A stretch of 34,593 nucleotides of DNA from an uncultured Gammaproteobacteria bacterium (GTDB taxonomy: Bacteria; Pseudomonadota; Gammaproteobacteria; SZUA-229), in the NCBI GenBank assembly GCA_937998645.1, contig CALLCZ010000138.1:1-34593 (forward strand), written 5' to 3'. Both the position numbers and the translations under genes were made by a program. The notes beneath the pieces were generated by a model. It made no database searches, had not been told where the DNA came from, and saw only the letters and a list, made by a program, of their open reading frames with translations. Of this stretch, positions 28,086-34,593 are shown one piece after another. Within the stretch, counting starts at the first letter, position 1. The number at the start of each line of letters is the position of its first letter.

Positions 28086-28463
28086 CTAACCGCAACCGCC
28101 GCCTGCTGCGCCACAAGCGCCGCAGGTTCCTGATCCACCGGTATTGGCAAATACATTCTTGAATACGAAGCTGGCGTTGGCGCCCTGTGTCTGGTAGTCA
28201 ACTTCTACACCTTCAAGGTAACTGAGTGCAACGGCATCGACATAGACATTAATACCATCGCGTTCGAGGACGCAGTCATATTCGTTTGGCTGGTCAACGA
28301 AGGTCATGCCATAGCTCATGCCACCGCATCCACCGCCTGAAACAAAAATACGAACGCCGTTCACGCCTTCTTCGTTTTCAGTCAGGGCCAGTAATTGCTT
28401 CGCGGCTTCCGCCGAAACGTTGATCTGGTCGGTTAACTGATTATTGAACTGGATATCTGACAT
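28086..28463 (-). CDS. HesB/IscA-like Fe-S assembly protein with Gly/Cys-rich tail
   Basis: The 125-residue A-type carrier-like protein has INVSAEAAKQLLAL, VRIFVSGGGCGGMSYGMTF (C46), and SFVFKNV before the end. A-type carriers pass Fe-S clusters to targets with one internal Cys and a C-terminal CGC. Here the C terminus is GTCGACGAAGGGCG, giving C114, C117 and C124, with an additional C64. I chose ATG at 28463, with GAGG upstream; a longer frame reaches 28595 but its extra residues are unlike the family. It is divergent from the LpxA-like gene, 155 bases away. Confidence 0.88.
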   Translation of the reverse strand: MSDIQFNNQLTDQINVSAEAAKQLLALTENEEGVNGVRIFVSGGGCGGMSYGMTFVDQPNEYDCVLERDGINVYVDAVALSYLEGVEVDYQTQGANASFVFKNVFANTGGSGTCGACGAAGGGCG

Positions 28464-28618
28464 ATCAACCTCGTGTGTGTCTGAAACTAGTAGGGATTCT
28501 ACCAAAAATATGACAAGATTAGTGCCCGATAATTCTTTGATCCAGGGTGTTTTTGACACACTGCGTGGCGGAATCATCCACTGATGAAGCAACATCCGTC
28601 TATAACCATATAAAAACT

Positions 28619-29404
28619 ATGCCTGAACCAAGTATACATCCCACGGCCATTGTCTCTCCAAATGCGAAACTCGCTGAAGGTGTTGAGGTGGGACCCTATT
28701 CGATTATTCATGATCACGTCGAGATTGGGGCAAATACCGTTGTTGGTCCCCATGTTGTGATTCATGATTATGTGCGTATGGGCGCTGAAAACCACTTACA
28801 TGCACACGCGGTCATCGGTGACCTGCCTCAGGACATTTCTTTTGATATCTCCACAGAAACCTGGGTGGAATTCGGTGATGCAAATATCATAAGAGAAGGC
28901 GTTACCGTTCATCGCGCTACCACACCATCCACATCTACCCGGTTGGGTTCCGGCTGTTACGTTATGGCCAATACGCACATCGGACATGACTGCAATATAG
29001 GTGACGGGGTGATTTTAAGTAGTGTAGCGCTGGGTGGTCATGTAGAGATTGGTGATAAGGCAGTACTGGGTGCGAGTACCGCTATTCACCAGTTTTGTCG
29101 CATTGGCCAGTACGCCATGGTGGCCGGATTTATGCCGATACGAAAAGATGTCATGCCATACACAATGGTGGCCGGGAACCCTGCACGTCATTATCGTCTG
29201 AATACAATAGGCTTACGCAGATCAGGCATAAAAGGCGAGCGTTACAAAGTGCTGGAAAAGGCATATAGAGCTGTCAAATCAGGCGATAAGTCACTTAAGG
29301 GCATCGAAGATACGGCTGAAGTGCAATCCCTGCGTGAATGGCTGGCGCAGGACTCCAAACGTGGATTGAGCGGCTTTCTCGGTCAAAGTAAAAACCTGGA
29401 TTGA
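28619..29404 (+). CDS. LpxA-like acyltransferase (second copy, divergent)
   Basis: The 261-residue protein is a left-handed beta-helix with the LpxA C-terminal helices. It shares IREGVTVHR, the HIGHDC motif (H123, matching E. coli LpxA catalytic H125), GASTAIHQFCRIGQYAMV and VAGNPAR. It differs at the segment QDLK: here QDIS, so the Lys equivalent to E. coli K76 is Ser74. An insert (TTPSTSTRLG) replaces the usual loop. An in-frame ATG at 28547 exists, but ATG 28619 fits the family start (SIHPTAIV). No clear ribosome site is seen. It probably acylates a UDP-sugar, but perhaps not UDP-GlcNAc. Confidence 0.85.
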   Translation: MPEPSIHPTAIVSPNAKLAEGVEVGPYSIIHDHVEIGANTVVGPHVVIHDYVRMGAENHLHAHAVIGDLPQDISFDISTETWVEFGDANIIREGVTVHRATTPSTSTRLGSGCYVMANTHIGHDCNIGDGVILSSVALGGHVEIGDKAVLGASTAIHQFCRIGQYAMVAGFMPIRKDVMPYTMVAGNPARHYRLNTIGLRRSGIKGERYKVLEKAYRAVKSGDKSLKGIEDTAEVQSLREWLAQDSKRGLSGFLGQSKNLD

Positions 29405-29829
29405 TGAACCACTGACATCATAGCGGTTATTCTGTGCATGTTTCCCGGAACCTGGTACCCGGATCCTATCTTTTTTGCGTTAAGCGATTGGCGCATCAAG
29501 TCAAGTCATATTTCCCGCAAGAGACTAAATTAGATTCGTCCAACATCGATATAGCAGGATTGCAGTGTATGCGTCAGTGGTGACCAGAACATGGTGATAC
29601 CGAGATGCACGACTCAATCATTGCGTTAACGACTTTGGCGATGGAGACCTGCCACTGGTTGATATGTGATTATGTGGCAGGAGAAATGGAGAAGCCTGAA
29701 GAAATCTAATGGGATTACGATGGCTTCAATGGCGCCTACCAGGCGCAACCGAGTATAGCTTTGATTACGAAATACACGGGTAATAACCTTCGGGCTGGTG
29801 ACTAGCCCGTTTCACGCTAGGTGTGTGAT
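29405..29829 (+). other. Long non-coding stretch with hairpin; possible 3' UTR or small RNA
   Basis: No recognisable protein is encoded between the LpxA-like stop and the terminator at 29830, apart from a doubtful 34-codon frame. A perfect hairpin CGGGCT/AGCCCG (29791-29796 with 29804-29809) lies just before that terminator. The two structures in series suggest a transcript that ends here, either a long 3' UTR or an independent RNA. I could not match it to tmRNA, RNase P, SRP or 6S RNA. Confidence 0.4.
29605..29709 (+). CDS. Possible small ORF, 34 residues
   Basis: An ATG opens a 34-codon frame, MHDSIIALTTLAMETCHWLI... ending EKPEEI, closed by TAA. The first two thirds are hydrophobic with two Cys residues and the end is acidic. 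GGTGA lies about nine bases upstream. It may be a small membrane-associated protein or simply a chance frame in a non-coding RNA region. Confidence 0.25.
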   Translation: MHDSIIALTTLAMETCHWLICDYVAGEMEKPEEI

Positions 29830-29875
29830 GGGGCCGGTGGCAATGATTGTGTACCGCTGCCGGCCCCCTTTTTTT
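29830..29875 (+). terminator. Rho-independent terminator
   Basis: GGGGCCGGTGGC (29830-29841) pairs with GCTGCCGGCCCC (29856-29867) through 12 pairs including two G-U wobbles, followed by CTTTTTTT (29868-29875). The T run is only on the plus strand. It ends the transcript that crosses 29405-29829. Confidence 0.85.
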
Positions 29876-29943
29876 ACCGGGTGAGCGCAGGGGGTGATGT
29901 AATGGAAAAAATGTGGGATCTGGTTCTGTTTGTTGCCAGCAGG

Positions 29944-30939
29944 CTATTTACAGGTAATCTCGGGGCAGTTGTCCGCCTGGGGCTGCACAGCCATATCACG
30001 TATTTCCTGCTCGGAGTCTCGAATATTCTCATCATTGGCTGATAGTCGAATGGCGCATTGCAGAGATTGTAATGCCTGTTCTGTGCAATCCTTCTTGTGC
30101 AATGCATATGCAAGGTTATTCCATACAACGATATCATCAGGACTCAGGCTGGCAGCTTTGAGCAGGGCGGAAACAGCTTCATGATAATTGCCGGCTTTAT
30201 ATGCCATGTTGCCCAGCGCTTGCCATGATGAAGTGTCACCGGGCCATGTGTTCGCTGCAGCGCGGTAGGCATCGAGTGCCTGCAAGGTCTGGCCGGTTTG
30301 TTCGAATGCATAAGCTGTTTTCAGATATGTCGACATGCGGGCTGTTGTCGGCATCTCGCCTGCCGGTACGATCACCAGTGCCCAGTTATCTGCGCGCCCC
30401 CAGGTACGTTCGAAGCTTGTAAATGTTGTTTGCCAGCGTTTTGTCGTACCGGAGCGCAGTGTTAACTCATTGTTTGCAATATCGTAGCCGATAACTACGG
30501 CATAATGCCATTGCGGCCACCAGTCGAAACCGAGGTTCTGCAGTACAAGTACAGGATTGCCGGCAGCTATTTCAGCTAATAAATCAGCGAATTCGCGGTT
30601 CAGCGGGTAGGGCAGCATACCGTAACGTCGTGCGGTTACCGCCATCTCGACCTGCAGGCTGCCTTTGCGCCCGGGTATATACAACTGTGATGACAGCGTC
30701 TGCGGTGATACATCTACATGATGTGGTTGCAGCACGGTTGCAAGCGCAGCCGGGCCGCATTGATGTTCAGTTTGTGGGAAAAAAGGTGTTTGTGTAAGTT
30801 CTACTGCAGGTGGCAGATCATCAGGCGTGTCGGTCAATGTCTGCCTGCTTTGATATGCGGTTGAGCAAGCTTGTAAGCAAAGCAGGCAGGCGAGAAACAG
30901 GCCGGTGTTGAGCTTTAGCCATGAGAGGTTAACCCGCAT
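29944..30939 (-). CDS. PA2778-type C39-like cysteine peptidase lipoprotein with TPR repeats
   Basis: The 331-residue protein has a lipoprotein signal with lipobox LQAC (C25 lipidated). The peptidase domain shows C61 in EHQCGPAALATVL, H145 in WHYAVVIGYD and a likely third residue near D153. This is the bacteriocin-leader-peptidase (C39) fold. The C-terminal half (about 205-320) holds two or three TPR units (for example WNNLAYALHKKDCTEQAL). The combination matches the PA2778 family of Pseudomonas. The partner PA2779-type gene lies upstream on the same strand. The substrate is unknown. It lies on the membrane, outer or inner, as a lipoprotein. Confidence 0.87.
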   Translation of the reverse strand: MRVNLSWLKLNTGLFLACLLCLQACSTAYQSRQTLTDTPDDLPPAVELTQTPFFPQTEHQCGPAALATVLQPHHVDVSPQTLSSQLYIPGRKGSLQVEMAVTARRYGMLPYPLNREFADLLAEIAAGNPVLVLQNLGFDWWPQWHYAVVIGYDIANNELTLRSGTTKRWQTTFTSFERTWGRADNWALVIVPAGEMPTTARMSTYLKTAYAFEQTGQTLQALDAYRAAANTWPGDTSSWQALGNMAYKAGNYHEAVSALLKAASLSPDDIVVWNNLAYALHKKDCTEQALQSLQCAIRLSANDENIRDSEQEIRDMAVQPQADNCPEITCK

Positions 30940-31189
30940 ACTGCATGAAGGATTCGGGATTTATGGGCAAGCTGGCAAAGCGGGTTGGATGATCGCCCGC
31001 AAATTCATAGCCATGGATCAAGGGAGATCGTTCTACATGCGACGCCAGAATGTTCATTAAACCAAACAGGACAAACTGTAACAGGTTAACAACCATTAAT
31101 TTTGCTGTAACTTCTTGGAATATATTTTGCTATCGATTGGTGATCGCCTTCGTGCAATATGCGGGTTCTTGACCATTCATCATCAGTCA

Positions 31190-31576
31190 TCAGTTCACGG
31201 GTTTGATAAACGGGAAGATATCGGTTGCGCCGATAATATCCGTGATGACAAATACAATAAATATGACAAGAAGAACGCCTAATACGTCTCCGCCAGCGGG
31301 TAATTCGCCAATCTGCTGATTCAACTGCGCTATCTCTTCATGAGTCATCAGGTTGATGCGGCTTTCAATGTTTTCCTGCCTGACGCCCATGTTCAACAAT
31401 TGTTGTTTAACATCAGAGCGGTTGATAGTCTGTAGTAATTCTGTTTTTGCATCGCTGTGTTGAACACGATTAATAAGCATGTCATTGCTTATCATAGCAG
31501 CCTGTGCGCTGGTGAAAGACATGCTCATGAGAGTGACAGAAAGGAAAACAGATATGTATTTCTGGATAGATTTCAT
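31190..31576 (-). CDS. PA2779-type small secreted/membrane protein
   Basis: The 128-residue protein has a signal peptide ending at AQA (about residue 26), a helical middle with RSDVKQQLLNMGV and the MTHEEIAQLNQQI segment, then PAGGDVLGVLLVIFIVFVITDIIGATD, a C-terminal membrane helix. This is the plan of the PA2779 family, which regularly sits beside PA2778-type peptidases, making it a candidate substrate or partner. GGAG lies eight bases before the ATG. A 250-base gap without any gene separates it from the peptidase, wider than I would expect for such a pair. Confidence 0.82.
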   Translation of the reverse strand: MKSIQKYISVFLSVTLMSMSFTSAQAAMISNDMLINRVQHSDAKTELLQTINRSDVKQQLLNMGVRQENIESRINLMTHEEIAQLNQQIGELPAGGDVLGVLLVIFIVFVITDIIGATDIFPFIKPVN

Positions 31577-31717
31577 CAGGGTGACTCCAGTGAGTTATTA
31601 TGGTTGATGACACTGAATTTATAGCAGTACAATCTTAGCATATTGAACAGGCTTAGCCTTCCAGGCAGGTGCAAGCTGCCGGAAAAAATCAGCACTGCAC
31701 CGTCCTTATAAAAACAT

Positions 31718-32473
31718 TCAAATTAATTTAAATTCAGCCATTAGCGGGATGTGATCAGACAGCCTTCGCCAAGGATCTCCATGCAGGCGTTTGCAGCCAA
31801 CCAGTTCGAGGCCGCGGGTATAAATCCGGTCCATTGACAGTATCGGCAGCCACGCAGGAAATGTCCTGGCGTAGTTACCGGCCGTTATTTTGAAGACTTC
31901 ACGAACATCCAGATCATGGGTGAAATGCCTTTCTGCACGACCCAGCCAGTCATTGAAATCACCAGCGATCACCAGTGGCGCATCATGCGGTACATGAGAG
32001 TCGATTCTGCTGGCCAGCCTGGCAAGCTGTTGTTGCCGCTCCATGCCGAACAGACCCAGGTGTACGCAGATAACGTGGACATGGTGGTGGCTTTCCGTGA
32101 GCTCAATCGTCCCATGCAGCAGACTTCGGCTGGCAGATTGCATCAGGGAAACATCAATATTCTCCCATTCGATGATCGGGTATTTACTCAGTATTGCATT
32201 GCCATGATGGCCTGATTTATAAACGGCGTTTTTGGCATAGGCATGGTGATGCCAGACCTCGTCAGCAAGAAACTCGAACTGGTTATTACTGGGCCAGTCA
32301 TCAAATCGGTTCTTTGAAATATTTTTTTCGCCGTGGATTTCCTGTAACAAAACAAGGTCTGCATTAACCTGGCGTATAGACTCTTTTATGTCATGAAGGA
32401 TAAATTGGCGATTGGTAGAATTGAATCCCTTGTGTATATTGTATGTCAGGACTTTGAGCGTATCTGTTTGCAT
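31718..32473 (-). CDS. Endonuclease/exonuclease/phosphatase (EEP) family protein
   Basis: The 251-residue protein has all main EEP motifs: LTYNIHKGF (N12), LVLLQEIHG (E45), HGNAILSKYP, ICVHLGLF, IAGDFNDW and the C-terminal LSDHIPLMAEF. The family includes nucleases, phosphodiesterases and phosphatases using Mg2+. Short bacterial members like this (YbhP type) are often beside cardiolipin synthase genes, suggesting a lipid phosphodiester substrate. Here it is divergent from a CDP-lipid synthase gene, 57 bases away. No signal peptide is visible. Confidence 0.88.
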   Translation of the reverse strand: MQTDTLKVLTYNIHKGFNSTNRQFILHDIKESIRQVNADLVLLQEIHGEKNISKNRFDDWPSNNQFEFLADEVWHHHAYAKNAVYKSGHHGNAILSKYPIIEWENIDVSLMQSASRSLLHGTIELTESHHHVHVICVHLGLFGMERQQQLARLASRIDSHVPHDAPLVIAGDFNDWLGRAERHFTHDLDVREVFKITAGNYARTFPAWLPILSMDRIYTRGLELVGCKRLHGDPWRRLSDHIPLMAEFKLI

Positions 32474-32530
32474 GATTATAAAAAATCATTAATTTGAATA
32501 TGTATGGATAATAGTAACTGCTGAAAGAAA

Positions 32531-33019
32531 ATGATGTCTACAAATCTGGTTCATCTACTGCTGCTTATTATAATTGCAAATGGTGCACCGATAATCTTAC
32601 GCACAATAATGGGTAAGCGGCTGGATTCTGCGATCGATTGCGGATTCCGTCTGCCGGACAACAAGCCGGTTCTCGGTAGTTCGAAAACATGGCGTGGTGT
32701 CATCGGTGCGATCGTATTCACATCAATCGGCGCTGTTTTACTCGGTTATTCAGTATCAATTGGTACGCAGATAGCCATATACGCTGTACTGGGTGACATT
32801 TTATCCAGTTTTATCAAGCGGCGCATGGGAATCGCGCCCAGCAGCATGGCGCCGTTAGTAGATCAGGTGCCTGAATCGCTGCTCCCGGCCTTGATGTTAA
32901 TGGATACATTCGAGCTCGACTTTCAATCAATTATCATTCTCGTTTGCCTGTTTATTGTGGTGGAACTGCTTCTGTCCCTGGTCTTGTTCAAACTGGGTAT
33001 ACGGAAACGGCCCTATTAG
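32531..33019 (+). CDS. CarS-like (CDP-archaeol synthase family) membrane protein
   Basis: The 162-residue membrane protein has the family marks: ANGAP near residue 16-20, GSSKTWRG (49-56), GDILSSFIKRRMG (88-100) and DQ (111-112), among about five membrane helices. Archaeal CarS moves CMP from CTP onto unsaturated archaetidic acid. Bacterial homologues exist, with no settled substrate. The conserved SKTWRG and GD..SSFIKRR motifs suggest an active enzyme. The next gene is a CDP-alcohol phosphatidyltransferase, which would use its product. The canonical CdsA is encoded elsewhere in this window (11659), so this is a second route to a CDP-lipid. Confidence 0.83.
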   Translation: MMSTNLVHLLLLIIIANGAPIILRTIMGKRLDSAIDCGFRLPDNKPVLGSSKTWRGVIGAIVFTSIGAVLLGYSVSIGTQIAIYAVLGDILSSFIKRRMGIAPSSMAPLVDQVPESLLPALMLMDTFELDFQSIIILVCLFIVVELLLSLVLFKLGIRKRPY

Positions 33020-33059
33020 TTATTATCTATAAAGAATTCAGATCCTTGCTGTTATTATC

Positions 33060-33644
33060 GTGAACCTGGTCAATCGAGAAATCTATAATCTGCCGAACTT
33101 TGTCAGTTTCATACGCATCCTGCTGGCGCCGGTGTTATTTTATTTTGCACTCACTGAAAAGCCTGTCTGGTTTCTTGCAACTCTGATGTTTTCAGGTTTT
33201 ACCGATGTGCTGGACGGTTTTCTGGCTCGCACTCTGCATCAGATAACAGAAATGGGGTCGCGTCTCGACAGCTGGGGCGATTTCACCATCTATACCACAA
33301 TGGCGATTTGCGCATGGATACTCTGGCCTGACATTGTTGCTGAAGAATTAATCGCCTATGTTGTGATTGTCATCAGCATCACATCACCGGTTATTGTCGG
33401 TCTGCTCAAATTCAGGACAATCACCAGCTATCACACCTGGACGGTCAAAGTGGCTGTCGTGGTGACTTTTATCGGCTATATATTATTGTTTGCGGGCTGG
33501 GTCGACTGGCCATTCAGGGTGGCGGCCGTCTTTTGTGCAGTTGCGGCTTTAGAGGAAATCGCCATTACACTGCTGATTCATCACGAACACGTCGATGTCA
33601 GAACAGTGTGGGCAGCGTTGAAATACAATAAACAGGACGACTAG
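33060..33644 (+). CDS. CDP-alcohol phosphatidyltransferase
   Basis: The 194-residue protein carries the complete family signature D49xxD52G53xxA56R57(x8)G66xxxD70xxxD74, in FTDVLDGFLAR and EMGSRLDSWGD. These Asp residues bind metal and the CDP-lipid. Six membrane helices are likely. The enzyme moves a lipid phosphate from CDP-lipid to an alcohol such as glycerol phosphate or inositol phosphate; the acceptor cannot be told. It starts with GTG 40 bases after the CarS-like gene without a clear ribosome site. The start is therefore less sure, although the N terminus (NLPNFVSFIRILL) fits the family. Confidence 0.88.
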   Translation: MNLVNREIYNLPNFVSFIRILLAPVLFYFALTEKPVWFLATLMFSGFTDVLDGFLARTLHQITEMGSRLDSWGDFTIYTTMAICAWILWPDIVAEELIAYVVIVISITSPVIVGLLKFRTITSYHTWTVKVAVVVTFIGYILLFAGWVDWPFRVAAVFCAVAALEEIAITLLIHHEHVDVRTVWAALKYNKQDD

Positions 33645-33655
33645 AAACAGGACTT

Positions 33656-33686
33656 CAGTACTGGCCAGATGATTTGGCCAGTACTG
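33656..33686. terminator. Bidirectional hairpin terminator between convergent genes
   Basis: CAGTACTGGCCA (33656-33667) and TGGCCAGTACTG (33675-33686) form a perfect 12-bp stem with a 7-base loop. It lies in the 51-base gap between the plus-strand transferase gene and the minus-strand barrel gene. T runs are weak on both sides, so it may need Rho or act through stem strength. Confidence 0.65.
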
Positions 33687-33695
33687 TGTATTTCA

Positions 33696-34439
33696 TCAGA
33701 ATTTAACGTAAGCACCGATAAACGGCCCCTTGAAATCCAGGTTCGCGTTGGTGTCGTCTACATCATCCAGTTCGATCGTCTGTGTCCTGTAGCCGGCTTC
33801 AACGCCTACAAAGAAATCTGTTGTATAGGAAATCTTGGCATTAAAGTCGGACAGGGTGCTGCCGGAATAGGCCATGTAGTTTGCCTCGGCACTGAGCAGT
33901 ACACCGGGCCAGGGAGAGCCGCCGACCAGGCCATAGACCATTGGTACTGCACCACTGACTGAGCCATTGGTGTTGTTACCGTTATCATCAACAATATTAT
34001 AAGTTATGTCCAGCAGACGAATATTCAGCCCGAGGTCCAGGCTGACCACGTTGTCCAGTACCTCATAATAAAGAAGCAGGTCAGTTTCCTCGATGGAGAA
34101 ATCGTTGGCTATATTGCCTGAAAATGATTCACCATCAAAATCAAAAGGTACATTGCCGTTACCTGAATGGTCCAGGCTGGTGTACATCAGGCGAACATTG
34201 GGCAGGATTGGTATCGGGTGCTCCAGCGTTGCAAATAAATAACCCTGGGATTCTTCAGTCCAGAACAGTGTGTTTTTGGCATCCACGGTTGAAGTGGGTA
34301 CGCTATGGGGCTTTGTGATGCTACCTTCAGGTGTCTCATTCCAGACGCCGCCACCGATAGCAAACGATAATACGTCGGCAGAGGCCATGCACGGAAGGCC
34401 GGCAAGTATGCAGCTTGTCGCTAACTTATTGAATCTCAT
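33696..34439 (-). CDS. Outer-membrane beta-barrel protein (TIGR04219-like)
   Basis: I chose ATG at 34439, which gives a signal peptide (MRFNKLATSCILAGLPCMASA) and a 247-residue precursor; a longer frame begins at 34487. The mature part begins DVLSFAIGGGVWN, has EHPIPILPNVRL, alternating strands throughout and ends in GAYVKF with a terminal Phe, the usual BAM-recognised signal. The pattern resembles a family annotated TIGR04219, from memory. No function is known. It is convergent with the lipid transferase gene. Confidence 0.85.
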   Translation of the reverse strand: MRFNKLATSCILAGLPCMASADVLSFAIGGGVWNETPEGSITKPHSVPTSTVDAKNTLFWTEESQGYLFATLEHPIPILPNVRLMYTSLDHSGNGNVPFDFDGESFSGNIANDFSIEETDLLLYYEVLDNVVSLDLGLNIRLLDITYNIVDDNGNNTNGSVSGAVPMVYGLVGGSPWPGVLLSAEANYMAYSGSTLSDFNAKISYTTDFFVGVEAGYRTQTIELDDVDDTNANLDFKGPFIGAYVKF

Positions 34440-34575
34440 GAGAATAGTCCGTATGTATCTGTTTTGTTTAAAAAAATAACTATTCAAGTATAGGACAGCT
34501 TTTTATAACAGGCAGGATATTGCTCTAATTTGAACGGGCCTTCACAACATCAAAGCGGGTAAAAGGGTATATGTC

Positions 34576-34593
34576 CACAGATGAACACAGATG
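34576..34593. repeat. Start of a CACAGATGAA repeat, cut by the window end
   Basis: CACAGATG occurs at 34576-34583 and again at 34586-34593 with a ten-base period. The motif is at the window edge, so the full length is unknown. The rest of 34440-34575 shows no gene. Confidence 0.4.

Noticed and set aside
28464-28595. N-terminal extension of the IscA-like protein
   Set aside because: The extra 44 residues have no family resemblance, and the internal ATG at 28463 has a proper ribosome site.
29405-29829. CsrB/RsmZ-like RNA based on GGA motifs
   Set aside because: I counted seven GGA words in about 310 bases, close to the roughly five expected by chance, and they are not placed in hairpin loops.
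31600-31717. Terminator after the EEP gene
   Set aside because: A GGTGCA/TGCACC pairing exists on the minus strand but the T run lies in its loop, not after the stem.

Overview
The window reads as a chromosomal segment of a gammaproteobacterium, probably an uncultured or little-studied lineage of moderate GC content. The evidence is the order rpsB-tsf-pyrH-frr-uppS-cdsA-dxr-rseP-bamA-skp-lpxD-fabZ-lpxA, with map-glnD-dapE running divergently from rpsB, and gammaproteobacterial families such as YggX, a DUF6394-like protein and the PA2778/PA2779 pair. No phage, transposase, CRISPR array or toxin-antitoxin locus is visible.

Region 1 (1-7200, minus strand): map, glnD and dapE are packed with 0-1 base gaps, followed by a small membrane protein and a two-RCK potassium channel. 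A tRNA-Arg(CCU) with its own sigma70-type promoter lies beyond the channel gene. The segment joins N-terminal Met removal, nitrogen signalling, lysine/peptidoglycan precursor synthesis and K+ transport.

Region 2 (7200-20172, plus strand): the translation and envelope supercluster. rpsB has a GC-rich-discriminator promoter and a structured leader. A 12-bp stem terminator separates rpsB-tsf from pyrH. The genes then run, mostly overlapping or closely spaced, through ribosome recycling, undecaprenyl and CDP-diacylglycerol synthesis, the MEP pathway, sigmaE proteolysis, outer-membrane protein assembly and the first lipid A steps. The usual next gene, lpxB, is absent.

Region 3 (20172-29404): a looser region with short intergenic repeats. 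It holds a stand-alone NIF3/YqfO-type protein, a small hypothetical, a TPMT-type methyltransferase, a PreP-like M16C peptidase, a DUF503 protein, an AmrS-type radical SAM enzyme with a Cys-rich tail, yggX, a nested palindromic element, an ATP-grasp enzyme with an odd start, an IscA-like Fe-S protein and a second LpxA-like acyltransferase.

Region 4 (29405-34593): a 425-bp region with hairpins, a possible 34-codon ORF and a strong terminator; then a PA2778-type cysteine peptidase lipoprotein with TPRs and its PA2779-type partner; an EEP-family phosphatase; a CarS-like CDP-lipid synthase followed by a CDP-alcohol phosphatidyltransferase; and an outer-membrane beta-barrel protein.

I see no clear defence or mobile system. 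The leads closest to something undescribed are the CarS-like/CDP-alcohol transferase lipid pair, the LpxA paralogue lacking a substrate-binding Lys, the isolated AmrS with a rebuilt Cys tail, and the nested palindromic repeat element.
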